NCBI RefSeq assembly: GCF_013074385.2
Contig: NZ_JABEYA020000002.1
Location: 445,368-509,367, forward strand
Direction of reading: 5' to 3'
Source of the DNA: Vibrio ostreicida
GTDB lineage: Bacteria; Pseudomonadota; Gammaproteobacteria; Enterobacterales; Vibrionaceae
DNA: 64,000 nucleotides
Numbering within the stretch: position 1 is the first letter of the stretch; every line of letters starts with the position of its first letter. Under the pieces are notes generated by a model. It was not told where the DNA came from. It did no database searches and saw nothing but the letters and a program-made list of their open reading frames with translations. Of the stretch, positions 11,257-20,824 are shown in pieces. The translations under genes were made by a program, and so were the position numbers.

Positions 11257-12918
11257 ATGAAGCAACGCCTGATTGTAAAAACCGCATTGAGCGCCGCTAT
11301 TCTTGCCACATTAGCTGGTTGTGCCTCGGCACCGACACACGAGTGGAAAACCGACAAAACCTATAAACTGACCGTACTGCACACCAATGATCATCATGGA
11401 CGTTTTTGGCAGAATAAATACGGTGAGTATGGAATGGCTGCACGTAAGACGCTGATTGATGACCTACGCGCGGATGTGGAATCGGAGGGCGGCAGTGTTC
11501 TTTTATTGTCAGGGGGGGATATCAATACTGGTGTGCCTGAGTCAGATTTGCAAAATGCTGAACCGGATTTTAAAGGTATGAGCAAAATCGGTTACGACGC
11601 GATGGCATTGGGTAACCACGAGTTCGACAACTCACTTGAGGTACTGTTTCAACAGAAAGAGTGGGCAAACTTCCCCATGTTATCGGCCAACATTTATGAC
11701 AAAGAAACAGGTGAGCGTATGTTCCAAGCTTACCAGATGTTCGATAAACAAGGGATTAAAATTGCGGTTATCGGTCTGACGACAGAAGACACGTCTAAAG
11801 TAGGCAACCCAGAGTTTATTGGTGGTCTTGAGTTTAGAGATCCCAAGAAAGAAGCCCAAAAGTTAATCGCTGAAATTAAAAAGACAGAACACCCTGATCT
11901 GATTTTTGCGGTAACGCATATGGGGCACTACGAAAACGGTAACCGGGGTATTAATGCGCCGGGTGATGTGGCCCTTGCTCGTTATCTGGATGAAGGTTCT
12001 CTCGATATGATAGTGGGCGGTCACTCTCAGGAACCTGTATGTATGGAAGCGCCGAATGTGGTTAAGAAGAACTTCAAACCATCTGACGAGTGTAAACCAG
12101 ACCTTCAGAATGGTACGTACATCGTTCAGGCTCATGAGTGGGGCAAATATGTCGGACGCGCTGACTACGAGTTCCGTAATGGTGAACTTGAGATGGTGAG
12201 CTACGATTTAATCCCCGTAAACCTCAAGAAGAAAGTGAAAGTCAATGGTAAGAAACAGCGAGTGCTGATTGAGAGCGAAATTCCTCAAGATAAGGACATG
12301 CTCGACTTCTTACGTCCATACCAAGAGAAAGGCAAAGCGGAACTTGACGTCAAGATTGGGGAAATCAATGGTGAACTTGAAGGTGATCGTAATGTCGTTC
12401 GTTTCAAGCAGACCAACCTCGGGCGTTTGATAGCAGTTTCTCATATGGAACGTGCTAAAGCCGATTTTGCAGTCATGAATTCGGGGGGGGTGCGAGATTC
12501 GATTGAAGCGGGTAACGTGACCTATAAAGACGTTCTGAAGGTTCAGCCTTTTGCTAATATCCTTACCTATATCGATATGTCAGGCAAAGAAGTGCTTGAT
12601 TACCTCAACGAAGTTGCGACTAAACCTGTTGATTCTGGCGCCTACGCTCAGTTTGCTGGTATCTCAATGACGGTTGCCAATGGGAAAGTGTCGGATGTCG
12701 TGATCGGTGGCGCGCCACTGAGTTTGGGTAAGACTTACCGATTTACGGTACCAAGCTTTAACGCAGCAGGTGGCGATGGTTACCCTAAATTGACGAATCA
12801 TCCAGGTTTCGTTAACACTGGCTTCGTAGATGCAGAAATTCTAAAAGAATTTTTGGAAAGTAATAGCCCAGTTGACGTAACTAAATTCGAACCATCGGGT
12901 GAGATCGTTTACCAATAA
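11257..12918 (+). CDS. nutA: 5'-nucleotidase / UDP-sugar hydrolase lipoprotein (NutA/UshA family)
   Basis: Cell-surface or periplasmic metallophosphoesterase that dephosphorylates external nucleotides so nucleosides can be taken up. Vibrio NutA enzymes of this type need chloride and sodium or magnesium. The precursor has a signal peptide with lipobox LAGC. It then shows the dinuclear-metal motifs LHTNDHHG, GGDINTG, GNHEFDN, THMGHYE and GGHSQE, and a C-terminal nucleotide-binding domain. An ATG lies at 11251, but the one at 11257 is better spaced from AAAGG. At 553 residues it is full length. Confidence 0.93.
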   Translation: MKQRLIVKTALSAAILATLAGCASAPTHEWKTDKTYKLTVLHTNDHHGRFWQNKYGEYGMAARKTLIDDLRADVESEGGSVLLLSGGDINTGVPESDLQNAEPDFKGMSKIGYDAMALGNHEFDNSLEVLFQQKEWANFPMLSANIYDKETGERMFQAYQMFDKQGIKIAVIGLTTEDTSKVGNPEFIGGLEFRDPKKEAQKLIAEIKKTEHPDLIFAVTHMGHYENGNRGINAPGDVALARYLDEGSLDMIVGGHSQEPVCMEAPNVVKKNFKPSDECKPDLQNGTYIVQAHEWGKYVGRADYEFRNGELEMVSYDLIPVNLKKKVKVNGKKQRVLIESEIPQDKDMLDFLRPYQEKGKAELDVKIGEINGELEGDRNVVRFKQTNLGRLIAVSHMERAKADFAVMNSGGVRDSIEAGNVTYKDVLKVQPFANILTYIDMSGKEVLDYLNEVATKPVDSGAYAQFAGISMTVANGKVSDVVIGGAPLSLGKTYRFTVPSFNAAGGDGYPKLTNHPGFVNTGFVDAEILKEFLESNSPVDVTKFEPSGEIVYQ

Positions 12919-12951
12919 ATTTGGTCATCATCCGGCCCCGCCATTCTCTCA

Positions 12952-12977
12952 GGCGCTGCTTTACGGCAGCGCTTTTT
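12952..12977 (+). terminator. Terminator after nutA
   Basis: GCGCTGC / GCAGCGC hairpin followed by five T residues, 34 nt after the nutA stop and just before ybaK. Confidence 0.85.
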
Positions 12978-12996
12978 CATCCTCTAGGATAGTGTC

Positions 12997-13470
12997 ATGA
13001 CCCCAGCCATCAACCTCGCGAAAAAGAAAAAAGTGGCGTTTACTGTTCATCAATATGAGCATGATCCTGCCGTGGTGAATTATGGAATGGAGGCGGTACA
13101 AGCGTTAGGGCAAAATCCAGAACAAGTCTTCAAAACCTTGTTGTTCAGCCTGAATGGTGAGGCTAAAACTCTCGCCGTTGCAGTGATACCAGTGAGTCAA
13201 AAACTCAATCTTAAGTTGGCAGCCAAAGCGGCAAAGGTAAAAAAAGCGCAAATGGCCAATCCCGATATTGCTCAAACGATAACAGGCTATGTCGTGGGTG
13301 GAATTAGCCCTCTTGGGCAGAAAAAAACCTTGCCGACTTTCATTCATGACAGTGCCTTGGCACATCAAGTTGTTTATGTCAGTGCGGGAAAACGCGGCCT
13401 TGAAATTGAACTGACTCCGCAAGACCTTGCCGTCTTGACACAGGGCCAGTTTGTGTCGTTATGTGGGTAA
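12997..13470 (+). CDS. ybaK: Cys-tRNA(Pro)/Cys-tRNA(Cys) deacylase YbaK
   Basis: Editing protein that hydrolyses cysteine mischarged on tRNA-Pro. The 157-residue protein is a single YbaK/EbsC domain. It has the conserved QVFKTLLF segment, the VAVIPVSQKLNLKLAAKA stretch whose Lys is catalytic in the family, and GYVVGGISPLGQKK near the C-terminus. It lies alone between the nutA terminator and the convergent uraA. Confidence 0.93.
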   Translation: MTPAINLAKKKKVAFTVHQYEHDPAVVNYGMEAVQALGQNPEQVFKTLLFSLNGEAKTLAVAVIPVSQKLNLKLAAKAAKVKKAQMANPDIAQTITGYVVGGISPLGQKKTLPTFIHDSALAHQVVYVSAGKRGLEIELTPQDLAVLTQGQFVSLCG

Positions 13471-13551
13471 ACATCATGCATTGTTGCCGTGTTCAATCAG
13501 AGCGGCGTGTAAAAACGCCACTCCTAAATACGCCGTTACGTTGAGCAGAGG

Positions 13552-14802
13552 TTAACGGTCTTGCTCGTCTATTTGGGCATGATCAACGATATGGTTTTCG
13601 CCTAGATCTTTAGGCAATATTAAGTTGAGTAAAATGGCAACAATACCGCATAGGCTCACACCTTGGAGGCTAAATTCGCCGATGCCAAATGCCATGCCAC
13701 CGATGCCAAATACCAATGTAATCGCCACAATCACCAAGTTACGTGATTGATGCAAATCAACATTGTTCTTGATCAGTGTGTTGAGTCCGACGGTTGCAAT
13801 GGAACCAAACAACAAAATCATGATTCCGCCCATAACCGGCATAGGAATCGTTTGCAGTACTGCACCTAATTTCCCCACCAACGCTAAAACAATCGCAGAG
13901 ACGGCAGCCCAAGTCATGATGACAGGGTTAAAAGCTTTCGTGAGTAGGACCGCGCCTGTAACCTCCGAGTAAGTGGTGTTGGGCGGTGCTCCAACCATAG
14001 AAGCGGCGATAGTCGCGATGCCATCGCCAGTCAGGGTGCGATGCAACCCTGGTTTTTTTAGGTAGTCTTTTTGAGTCACGTTTGAGATTGCTAACATATC
14101 TCCCACGTGTTCTACCGCAGGTGCAATGGCGACCGGAATCATAAACAGAATGGCATTGATGTTGAATTCTGGCATTGTAAAGTTTGGCATTGCTAACCAC
14201 GCCGCATTTTGTACGGGTGAAAAATCGACCACACCAAAGGCTAGGCTGGCTATGTAGCCAACAACTATGCCGCCTAAAATCGGGGTGAGTTTTAGGAATC
14301 CCTTTGCAAAGACGCTAATTACAATTGTGGTGAATAGAGAAAGACTGGAAATGATCAGCGAAGCGTTAGCATCAATCAATTGTGTCCCATCGCCCCCTTT
14401 GCCCAGCGCCATATTGACGGCCACCGGTGCCAAACCTAATCCTATCACCATGATGACAGGGCCTACGACGACGGGGGGGAGTAACCGGTGTACGACCTCG
14501 ACACCTCGGACTTTGATTATCGCGCCCATCAGGACATAGACACCACCAGCTGCCATAAGACCACCCATGGTTGCTGGGATCCCCCATGCTTGAACACCGT
14601 ACAAAATCGGTGCGATAAACGCGAAGGATGAGGCAAGGAAAATCGGCACACTTCGGCGTGTAACTAACTGAAAAAGAAGTGTCCCCACTCCAGCGCCAAA
14701 TAGAGCGACACTGGGGTCTAAACCTGTGAGTAGTGGAACCAAGACGAGTGCACCAAATGCAACAAAAAGCATTTGTGTTCCTTGAATGGCATTTTTCATC
14801 AT
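13552..14802 (-). CDS. uraA: Uracil permease (uracil:H+ symporter)
   Basis: Inner-membrane nucleobase transporter of the NCS2/NAT family. The 416-residue protein is almost entirely hydrophobic, compatible with 14 transmembrane segments. It shows GALVLVPLLTG near the start, the QTIPMPVMGG motif and the APAVEHVGD helix that carries substrate-binding Glu. No upp gene lies beside it, although the two are often paired. A PurR-type palindrome overlaps the promoter. Either of the two adjacent start ATGs could be used. Confidence 0.94.
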   Translation of the reverse strand: MMKNAIQGTQMLFVAFGALVLVPLLTGLDPSVALFGAGVGTLLFQLVTRRSVPIFLASSFAFIAPILYGVQAWGIPATMGGLMAAGGVYVLMGAIIKVRGVEVVHRLLPPVVVGPVIMVIGLGLAPVAVNMALGKGGDGTQLIDANASLIISSLSLFTTIVISVFAKGFLKLTPILGGIVVGYIASLAFGVVDFSPVQNAAWLAMPNFTMPEFNINAILFMIPVAIAPAVEHVGDMLAISNVTQKDYLKKPGLHRTLTGDGIATIAASMVGAPPNTTYSEVTGAVLLTKAFNPVIMTWAAVSAIVLALVGKLGAVLQTIPMPVMGGIMILLFGSIATVGLNTLIKNNVDLHQSRNLVIVAITLVFGIGGMAFGIGEFSLQGVSLCGIVAILLNLILPKDLGENHIVDHAQIDEQDR

Positions 14803-14865
14803 GTATGTCCTTTAGTGGTGGCCAATCTACAAGCCGTCCAGCGCACTGAAAAATAAATTTTCCGG

Positions 14866-14893
14866 ATTCTACCACCATGGCAATCGATTGCAA
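14866..14893 (-). promoter_or_regulatory. uraA promoter with PurR-like operator
   Basis: Minus strand: -35 TTGCAA (14888-14893), 16-nt spacer, -10 TAGAAT (14866-14871). The perfect palindrome GCAATCGATTGC (14880-14891) overlaps the -35 and spacer. It matches the core of the PurR operator (GCAAaCGtTTGC), so repression of uracil uptake by PurR is the expected regulation. Confidence 0.72.
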
Positions 14894-15033
14894 TTGAGTT
14901 CGGAGCAAACAGTGAGGCGCGAGTGTGAGAAGATTTGGCACTTATAAACACATAAAACCGTGCATTAGTTGCTCCTTTTTCGATAGTTGCTTATCATCCG
15001 AAGTTGCAATGTTCAATTGACCGTAGGAAAGCT

Positions 15034-16224
15034 ATGCGACATTTCGTTTTGTTGGCGTTAGGGTTGGTCGGGTTTCCGGCTGCCGCTCTGACTAATGTAG
15101 ATTTATATCAGACTGAGATAGTACTCGATCAAGCGACCGACAAAGGTGACGCGCAAGCTCGGGTAGAAGGCATGAAAGAGATCATCATTCGTGCTTCGGG
15201 AAGTCAAAGCTCGGTGTCGAGTCCAGTGGTACAGAAGGCGTTAAGAAAGAATGGACAATACTTGTCTCAAATGAGTTACGGCGAATTGGAAGGCAAAAAG
15301 ACAGTGAGACTCGGTTTCAACGCACCTCAAATTCGTTCGTTACTCAGCCAAGCACAGCTACCTATATGGCCAGCATCTCGATCCAACCTACTTGTGTGGT
15401 TAATTGAAGAAACTCAATTTGAGCGCAATATACAGTGGGAGCACTCAGAGTCGGGGGTGTTGCGTCAACTCAAAGAGCAAGCGCAAAAAAGAGGCTTACC
15501 TTTGACCTTACCTGTCGGGGACATAGACGATATTACCCGTGTTGCCGTGTCTGATCTTTGGGGTGGGTTTACACGTCCGGTAGGAGAAGCCAGTCAACGT
15601 TACCCTGCGGAAGCGGTTTTGATTGTCCGTGTTCAGGGTGAAGCACTGAGGTGGACGCTCTATGACCAAGCACCAGCCAGCATTGGCCTTACTCAACAGG
15701 CGCCGTTATCTGGGGCAAGCCGTGGTGAAGCTGGCGCAACCCAGCTTATCGACCAATTGAGCGATTTTTACGCCAAGAAAAATGCTGTTGTTGTCGCGAG
15801 TGAATCGTCACAAACACTTAAGGTGAGATTCACCTCGTTAGGTAATGCAGTGGACTTCTTTTCTTTGGAAAGGCAACTCAAGAAACTCAGTTCTGTTGCC
15901 TCATTGGACATTGTGAAAATTCAAGGTAATCAAGTTGTGTTCAATGTCCATCTGATTGCGTCTCAGCGTGAATTTGAACAAGAGCTGAGTCGGGTCCCAC
16001 AAGTTATTAAGCCACTTGAGACTGCCCAGCCTCCTGTGCCTGAAGTCATAGAGGGTGTTGTTGAAAATCCTGATGAGGTAGGCTCTCTTCCACAGGGATC
16101 GGAAATAAGCCTGTCGCCACATATATTAACGTTTGGCTGGCAAGGGCGTGCTTCATCTGATGCTGACATAGTAGAAGAATCAGATGAAACGGACGTGATG
16201 TTGGAAGCCTTTGAGGAATTCTAA
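15034..16224 (+). CDS. DUF2066 domain-containing exported protein
   Basis: A 396-residue protein with a typical Sec signal peptide (MRHFVLLALGLVGFPAAALT) and then a DUF2066 body. Function is unknown in the family. The open frame extends 30 nt further upstream, but AGGAAAG 7 nt before the ATG at 15034 and the signal peptide fix the start there. It is convergent with the DUF2069 gene. The C-terminus is rich in acidic residues. Confidence 0.87.
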   Translation: MRHFVLLALGLVGFPAAALTNVDLYQTEIVLDQATDKGDAQARVEGMKEIIIRASGSQSSVSSPVVQKALRKNGQYLSQMSYGELEGKKTVRLGFNAPQIRSLLSQAQLPIWPASRSNLLVWLIEETQFERNIQWEHSESGVLRQLKEQAQKRGLPLTLPVGDIDDITRVAVSDLWGGFTRPVGEASQRYPAEAVLIVRVQGEALRWTLYDQAPASIGLTQQAPLSGASRGEAGATQLIDQLSDFYAKKNAVVVASESSQTLKVRFTSLGNAVDFFSLERQLKKLSSVASLDIVKIQGNQVVFNVHLIASQREFEQELSRVPQVIKPLETAQPPVPEVIEGVVENPDEVGSLPQGSEISLSPHILTFGWQGRASSDADIVEESDETDVMLEAFEEF

Positions 16225-16250
16225 TAAAAAAGGTCTGGCATTGGCCAGAC
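16222..16250 (-). terminator. Terminator after the DUF2069 gene
   Basis: GGTCTGGC / GCCAGACC hairpin; reading on the minus strand it is followed by TTTTTTATTAG. It lies between the two convergent genes and serves mainly the minus-strand operon. Confidence 0.85.
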
Positions 16251-16255
16251 CATGA

Positions 16256-16675
16256 TCATTCGAATCGTTCTTTCTCTTGTTTTTCGACTTTAGAGAGTCG
16301 AGTGAGGGTGAGGCCTAATTCTTTCCCTCGTGCTCTTGCAAAGAGAATATTGCCGATAAAGGCTGAGAACGTGAGGGCTAACTCTACAAGAGCAAGTGAG
16401 CGTTCTCCGCCATCGATATAAACAATGGTTAAAGCGTGTAAAAAGTAGAGCATTAAAACAAAGTTAGCCCAAGCATGGGTATAGGGTTTGGCTAACAGGA
16501 TGCCTGGTAATGGTAAGAGCAAGGGGATACTCCATGCTAACGCTAAAACGAGATTATTGAGATGAGGATGGGGTGATAGGCTAACTTGCCAAAGCACGAC
16601 CCAAGCCAACAATCCCAAATTTCCGCATAGTGCCAGTCTTCTGAATTGCTTGGTGCTCGTTTGCATTTGCTGCAT
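16256..16675 (-). CDS. DUF2069 family membrane protein
   Basis: A 139-residue protein with about four hydrophobic segments and a charged C-terminal tail (RLSKVEKQEKERFE). It matches DUF2069, a family of small inner-membrane proteins of unknown role. It starts 1 nt after the flavodoxin-like gene and is the last gene of bepA-arsC-wrbA-like-DUF2069. Confidence 0.87.
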   Translation of the reverse strand: MQQMQTSTKQFRRLALCGNLGLLAWVVLWQVSLSPHPHLNNLVLALAWSIPLLLPLPGILLAKPYTHAWANFVLMLYFLHALTIVYIDGGERSLALVELALTFSAFIGNILFARARGKELGLTLTRLSKVEKQEKERFE

Positions 16676-16676
16676 G

Positions 16677-17246
16677 CTATGAATCCTTCATTTTAAGTGC
16701 GGTGGTGGCCAGCCTTTTACCCAATTGTTGGGCCAGTTCTATTTCATCCTGACTCAAAGTATGACCGTCGTGGCTGACAGAAGTCGCACCATAGGGAGTC
16801 CCCCCACTTTTGGTGGTATGCAGTTTGGGCTCTGAATAAGGGATACCTAAAATCATCATGCCGTGATGAAGCAGTGGCAGCATCATACTTTGGAGCGTGG
16901 TTTCTTGCCCTCCATGCAGGCTGGAAGAAGCACTGAATACACAAGCAGGTTTATCTATCAGATCACCAGACACCCACAAGGGGGTTGTCTGGTCCCAGAA
17001 ATGTTTCAGTGATGCCGACATATTGCCAAACCATACAGGACTGCCCATAGCCAATCCGTCACAGCGTTTGAGTTCCTCTATCGACAATACCGGGTCTTGG
17101 AGGTGGGTTTGCTCGCTCAGATCAGTGACGCTGCGCAACAGAGCATGACAATGCGGTATTGACTCTACGCCTCGAGCAATCTGTCGCGCGAGTGTTCGTG
17201 TTGTACCATGGCGGCTGTAATAGAGGACGACAATATCACAACTCAT
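16677..17246 (-). CDS. WrbA-like NAD(P)H:quinone oxidoreductase (flavodoxin family)
   Basis: A 189-residue flavodoxin-fold protein. The N-terminus VVLYYSRHGTTRTLARQIA is the FMN phosphate loop. GSPVWFGNMSASLKHFWDQT and SASSSLHGGQETTLQSMM match WrbA-type quinone reductases, which pass two electrons to quinones and limit semiquinone stress. Its ATG overlaps the arsC-family stop by 4 nt. The closest known E. coli relative is WrbA, but this gene is a paralogue with its own conserved neighbourhood. Confidence 0.88.
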   Translation of the reverse strand: MSCDIVVLYYSRHGTTRTLARQIARGVESIPHCHALLRSVTDLSEQTHLQDPVLSIEELKRCDGLAMGSPVWFGNMSASLKHFWDQTTPLWVSGDLIDKPACVFSASSSLHGGQETTLQSMMLPLLHHGMMILGIPYSEPKLHTTKSGGTPYGATSVSHDGHTLSQDEIELAQQLGKRLATTALKMKDS

Positions 17247-17587
17247 AGTATGTCAAGGACCTGTTCTGGTGGTCGACCAAGTTTGGCGTGGCCCTTGCTA
17301 ACCACAATAGGGCGTTCGATTAACTTCGGGTTTTTGGCCATCGCTTCAAACAATTGTTCATCGGGGGCATCTTTTAAATCAAGGGTCTGATAGATCTCCT
17401 CCTTGACTCGCATCATCGCCCGAATATCCGCTAAATTTAGCTGACTATACAATTGCTTGAGTTCAGCCACAGTCGGAGGTGTATCCAGATACTTGATGAT
17501 TTCAGGCTCTATGCCTTTTTTTTGAAGCAAGGTTAACGTTTGACGGCTTTTTGAACAGCGTGGGTTGTGAAAAATCACGACGGACAT
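17243..17587 (-). CDS. arsC: ArsC-family reductase (YfgD-type)
   Basis: A thioredoxin-fold protein of 114 residues with the arsenate-reductase catalytic motif HNPRCSKSR (Cys11) and the ERPIV segment that holds substrate-binding residues. It may reduce arsenate with glutaredoxin. However, in enterics the copy beside bepA is the uncharacterised YfgD, and there are no ars resistance genes here, so arsenate may not be its real substrate. I used the internal ATG at 17587, which has GGGAGAA upstream; the open frame reaches 17635. Confidence 0.88.
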   Translation of the reverse strand: MSVVIFHNPRCSKSRQTLTLLQKKGIEPEIIKYLDTPPTVAELKQLYSQLNLADIRAMMRVKEEIYQTLDLKDAPDEQLFEAMAKNPKLIERPIVVSKGHAKLGRPPEQVLDIL

Positions 17588-17636
17588 AATGTATTTCTCC
17601 CAAAATTTTGTATCGTTAGCACCGTTAATAGGCACA

Positions 17637-19091
17637 CTATTGTAACGCTAGAAATCGTTCGCGTTGAACCATAAATTGATCGATTCGTGCGTCATAACGC
17701 GCTTGTTTAAGGCTGCCAAGCTCTGCCAGCTGACTGGCTTGAGTGTAATATTGGATGGCCTTATCCCAATTGGCTTTCAACGCGAGAATTTCTGCTCTTG
17801 CGGCAAGATCTTCGTCGCTGTGCCCAGAATGAATGTTGGCTTCAGATAATAGGTGCCACCCAGTGACGTCGTTGGGGCTATTATGAGTGTAACGTTGTAG
17901 TACTCGAATCGCCTGTTCATTTTTGTCTTGCTTCATCAGAGCGTTGGCGTAGTTGATGGTGAGCACGGGATTATTTGGTTTATCATCGAGCGCGGCAAAT
18001 AACATTTTTTCTGCGAGTGCGGGTTTATCTTTTGCTATATATAAATCAGACATGGCATCCAGATAAAAAAGGTTGTTTGGCTCCTGTTTCAGCAAAGTTT
18101 GCAAGATGGACTCGGCTTCTTGTAACTGATTATTATCTAAGTGCACCAGTGCCTTTCCATATTGAAATGATGGCTTTAAGCTCGGGGAAGCTTTTTTTTC
18201 AGAACGCTTGAACCAATCTAAAGCAGACTCTGCGCTGGTGCCCGCGTATCGAGCGACGACTCGGGCTCTGGCAAGATGATAGTTCAGCGAGGGAGCGAGC
18301 TTTTTCTTCGGGAAATTCTGAGCCCGTGCGCGACTGTCTGTGATCCGGTCTTCGGGGAGAGGGTGGGTTAAAAGCATCGGTGGTGGTTTGCTCGCATAGC
18401 GATATTCGTCTGCCAGACGGCCGAAAAAGCGTGGCATGGCATTGGCTTCAAAACCGGCTTTTGACAGTGTGTTTATACCAAATCGGTCGGCCTCTTTTTC
18501 ATTGCTTCTCGTGTAGTTGATTTGTCCCTGAATATTGCCTGCTGTTGTCGCTGTTAATGCCGCGATACCGGCTTCTGGAGCGGCAATGGCTAGCAGCAAT
18601 GACCCCGCAATGGCAGCCATGGTCGCGGGAGAGCGCCGAGCTTGCTCCTCCATACTCCGGGCTAAGTGACGCTGAGTGACGTGAGCAATCTCGTGTGCGA
18701 TGACCGATGCCAGTTCGCTCTCACTTTGTGCATGGAGGAACAGTCCTGAGTGCAAGGCCACATAGCCGCCAAAAAAAGCGAAGGCGTTAATGTTGCGGTC
18801 ACGGATCATAAAAAAGGTAAAGGGTGTTTTGACATCATTGGCATTAGCGACCAATTGGTGGCCTAAATTATCAATGTAAGCGTTTAATACTGGGTCATTA
18901 ACGATCGGTTGACTGCTGCGCAGCATACGCATATAAGCATCACCATACTGACGTTCTTGATCAATAGTGAGGGTGCTACTGGCTGTTGTACCAATGTCGG
19001 GTAAATCTAGCGAATTGGCAAATGCGGGGGGCTGGGTGGCTAAAATAGAAGCAGCGCATAGGCAGGCCAGTAAGCGAGTACGTTTAAACAT
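17637..19091 (-). CDS. bepA: Periplasmic M48 metalloprotease/chaperone BepA
   Basis: Outer-membrane quality control: promotes LptD assembly and degrades misfolded BAM substrates. The 484-residue precursor starts with a Sec signal peptide. It has the zinc motif HEIAH at residues 133-137, a downstream NEKEAD segment supplying the third ligand, and a C-terminal block of TPR helices. E. coli BepA has the same domain order and length. It is the first gene of the four-gene minus-strand operon. Confidence 0.95.
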   Translation of the reverse strand: MFKRTRLLACLCAASILATQPPAFANSLDLPDIGTTASSTLTIDQERQYGDAYMRMLRSSQPIVNDPVLNAYIDNLGHQLVANANDVKTPFTFFMIRDRNINAFAFFGGYVALHSGLFLHAQSESELASVIAHEIAHVTQRHLARSMEEQARRSPATMAAIAGSLLLAIAAPEAGIAALTATTAGNIQGQINYTRSNEKEADRFGINTLSKAGFEANAMPRFFGRLADEYRYASKPPPMLLTHPLPEDRITDSRARAQNFPKKKLAPSLNYHLARARVVARYAGTSAESALDWFKRSEKKASPSLKPSFQYGKALVHLDNNQLQEAESILQTLLKQEPNNLFYLDAMSDLYIAKDKPALAEKMLFAALDDKPNNPVLTINYANALMKQDKNEQAIRVLQRYTHNSPNDVTGWHLLSEANIHSGHSDEDLAARAEILALKANWDKAIQYYTQASQLAELGSLKQARYDARIDQFMVQRERFLALQ

Positions 19092-19318
19092 ATTTTCGGT
19101 GATACTCCGTAATCATTGAATGCATGACTGAACTCACCTGCTCAGTATTACAGCGTTTGACACTGAATTGTTGAGATGGTTTCACGTTTATCTCACCTGA
19201 ACGGTCTCGCTTGGGAGTCATGTCAGCGTTAAACTTTTCGTGCATTGACGTATTTGCGCTGACGCTTGAAAAAAAACTCTATACAATATTGCGCCTATGA
19301 TAAGCATCAGGCTGAAAA

Positions 19319-19555
19319 ATGAAACTGAATCTTTTAGATTTGCGCCAAGAGCGATGCCCAATGGCACTTTTACTTGCCAAACGTCACATTAAAGGGTTGG
19401 TTGAGGGAGAGCAAACGTCTATTTATGTTTCAGATCCCAGTTCGTTGTCTGACATTAAACGCTTCCTTTTGACGCAGCCACTTGAGTTGGTCTGTATCGC
19501 TGAGGATGATTATTGTTGTTTGCAAGTGACTAAAGGAATCTTGTCTAATGTTTGA
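19319..19555 (+). CDS. TusA/SirA-family sulfur-carrier-like protein
   Basis: A 78-residue protein with the family signature RCPMALLLAK near residues 12-21, containing the single Cys of the CPxP-type site. It also has the SDPSSLSDIKRFL segment of the alpha/beta two-layer fold. Relatives carry sulfur as a persulfide on that Cys. The third motif position is Met and the usual Pro after it is Ala, so sulfur-transfer activity is not certain. It overlaps perM by 8 nt, a pairing seen in vibrios. Confidence 0.8.
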   Translation: MKLNLLDLRQERCPMALLLAKRHIKGLVEGEQTSIYVSDPSSLSDIKRFLLTQPLELVCIAEDDYCCLQVTKGILSNV

Positions 19556-20621
19556 AATGGTCAGTCGTTGGTACAAGCGACGCTTCTCTGATCCCCATGC
19601 TGCAAGCTTAGTGGCGATACTGTTGTTTGGTTTTATTACGATCTATTTTTTCGGTCATTTAATTGCGCCGCTGTTGGTGGCGATTGTGCTTGCCTATTTG
19701 CTTGAATGGCCAGTCGCTCAGCTTGCACGGCTAGGTATTCCGCGCACGGTGGCGGTGATTTTGGTAATTTCTGGTTTTACTAGCCTGATGTTGATCGCTG
19801 TATTTGGCCTTGTTCCGACTATTTGGCAACAAGTAGGAAATTTAGTGAATGATGTCCCATCAATGTATTCAGGCCTGCAGAAAGCGATCGCAGAGTTGCC
19901 ACAACGCTATCCAGAACTGGCAAACTTCCAAATTGTAGAGTCTTTGGTCACTAACGCAAAAAACCAAATCATTGGGATGGGAGAAACCGTTGTTAAAGGG
20001 TCGGTCGCTTCTTTAGTTAGCCTTGCTACGCTGGCGGTGTATTTGATTTTGGTCCCTTTATTGGTTTTTTTCTTACTTAAAGACAAGAAAGAGATGATTG
20101 CGATGGCAAGTGGTGTTTTACCGCGCAATCGTAAGTTGGCCAACAAAGTTTGGCATGAAATGAATCAACAGATTTCCAATTATATTCGTGGCAAAGTGAT
20201 GGAAATTCTGATCGTTGGTAGTGTGAGCTATGTGACTTTTGCCATTATAGACTTACGCTACTCGGTACTATTGGCTGTGGCTGTTGGCCTGTCTGTGCTG
20301 ATTCCCTATATTGGAGCGGCCGCGGTGACTGTACCTGTTGCTATCGTCGGGTTGTTCCAGTGGGGGCTATCCCCTCAGTTTTATACGTTATTAATTGCTT
20401 ACGGTATTATTCAGGCGTTAGACGGCAACGTGTTAGTCCCTGTTTTGTTTTCGGAAGCGGTTAACTTGCATCCTGTGGCGATCATTGTTGCAGTTCTGGT
20501 GTTTGGTGGCCTATGGGGATTTTGGGGTGTCTTCTTTGCTATCCCATTAGCGACATTGGTCAAAGCCGTCTGGAACGCGTTACCAAGCCATGATGAAGAG
20601 GTTTATACTCACCCAGGTTAA
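19548..20621 (+). CDS. perM: PerM family membrane protein (AI-2E transporter superfamily)
   Basis: A 357-residue protein with about eight hydrophobic segments in the AI-2E exporter/PerM family layout. An N-terminal pair of helices and a soluble periplasmic stretch (residues ~95-145) are followed by the conserved C-terminal helices containing YGIIQALDGNVLVPVLFSEAV. Export of small molecules is likely for the family; the substrate of PerM is not known. It is divergent from bepA, as in E. coli, and ends at a terminator. Confidence 0.9.
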   Translation: MFEMVSRWYKRRFSDPHAASLVAILLFGFITIYFFGHLIAPLLVAIVLAYLLEWPVAQLARLGIPRTVAVILVISGFTSLMLIAVFGLVPTIWQQVGNLVNDVPSMYSGLQKAIAELPQRYPELANFQIVESLVTNAKNQIIGMGETVVKGSVASLVSLATLAVYLILVPLLVFFLLKDKKEMIAMASGVLPRNRKLANKVWHEMNQQISNYIRGKVMEILIVGSVSYVTFAIIDLRYSVLLAVAVGLSVLIPYIGAAAVTVPVAIVGLFQWGLSPQFYTLLIAYGIIQALDGNVLVPVLFSEAVNLHPVAIIVAVLVFGGLWGFWGVFFAIPLATLVKAVWNALPSHDEEVYTHPG

Positions 20622-20645
20622 ATGATTTTTTATAGAATAATCAAT

Positions 20646-20679
20646 AAAAAGCCCTAAGATATGCATTTTGGGGCTTTTT
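20646..20679 (+). terminator. Terminator after perM
   Basis: AAAAAGCCC / GGGCTTTTT inverted repeat with a run of T residues, 25 nt past the perM stop. Confidence 0.85.
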
Positions 20680-20824
20680 ATTTGTGGAGAGGGTATATAC
20701 TTTTCAAAAGACTGTTTTACTTTGTACATTATTTGTTAGAGATTTATTAAGCCTGTGCTTCTTAGGGCGATATAATAAACTGATAACTATTAACGAATGT
20801 ACGAACTACTCTTTGAGGGACGCT

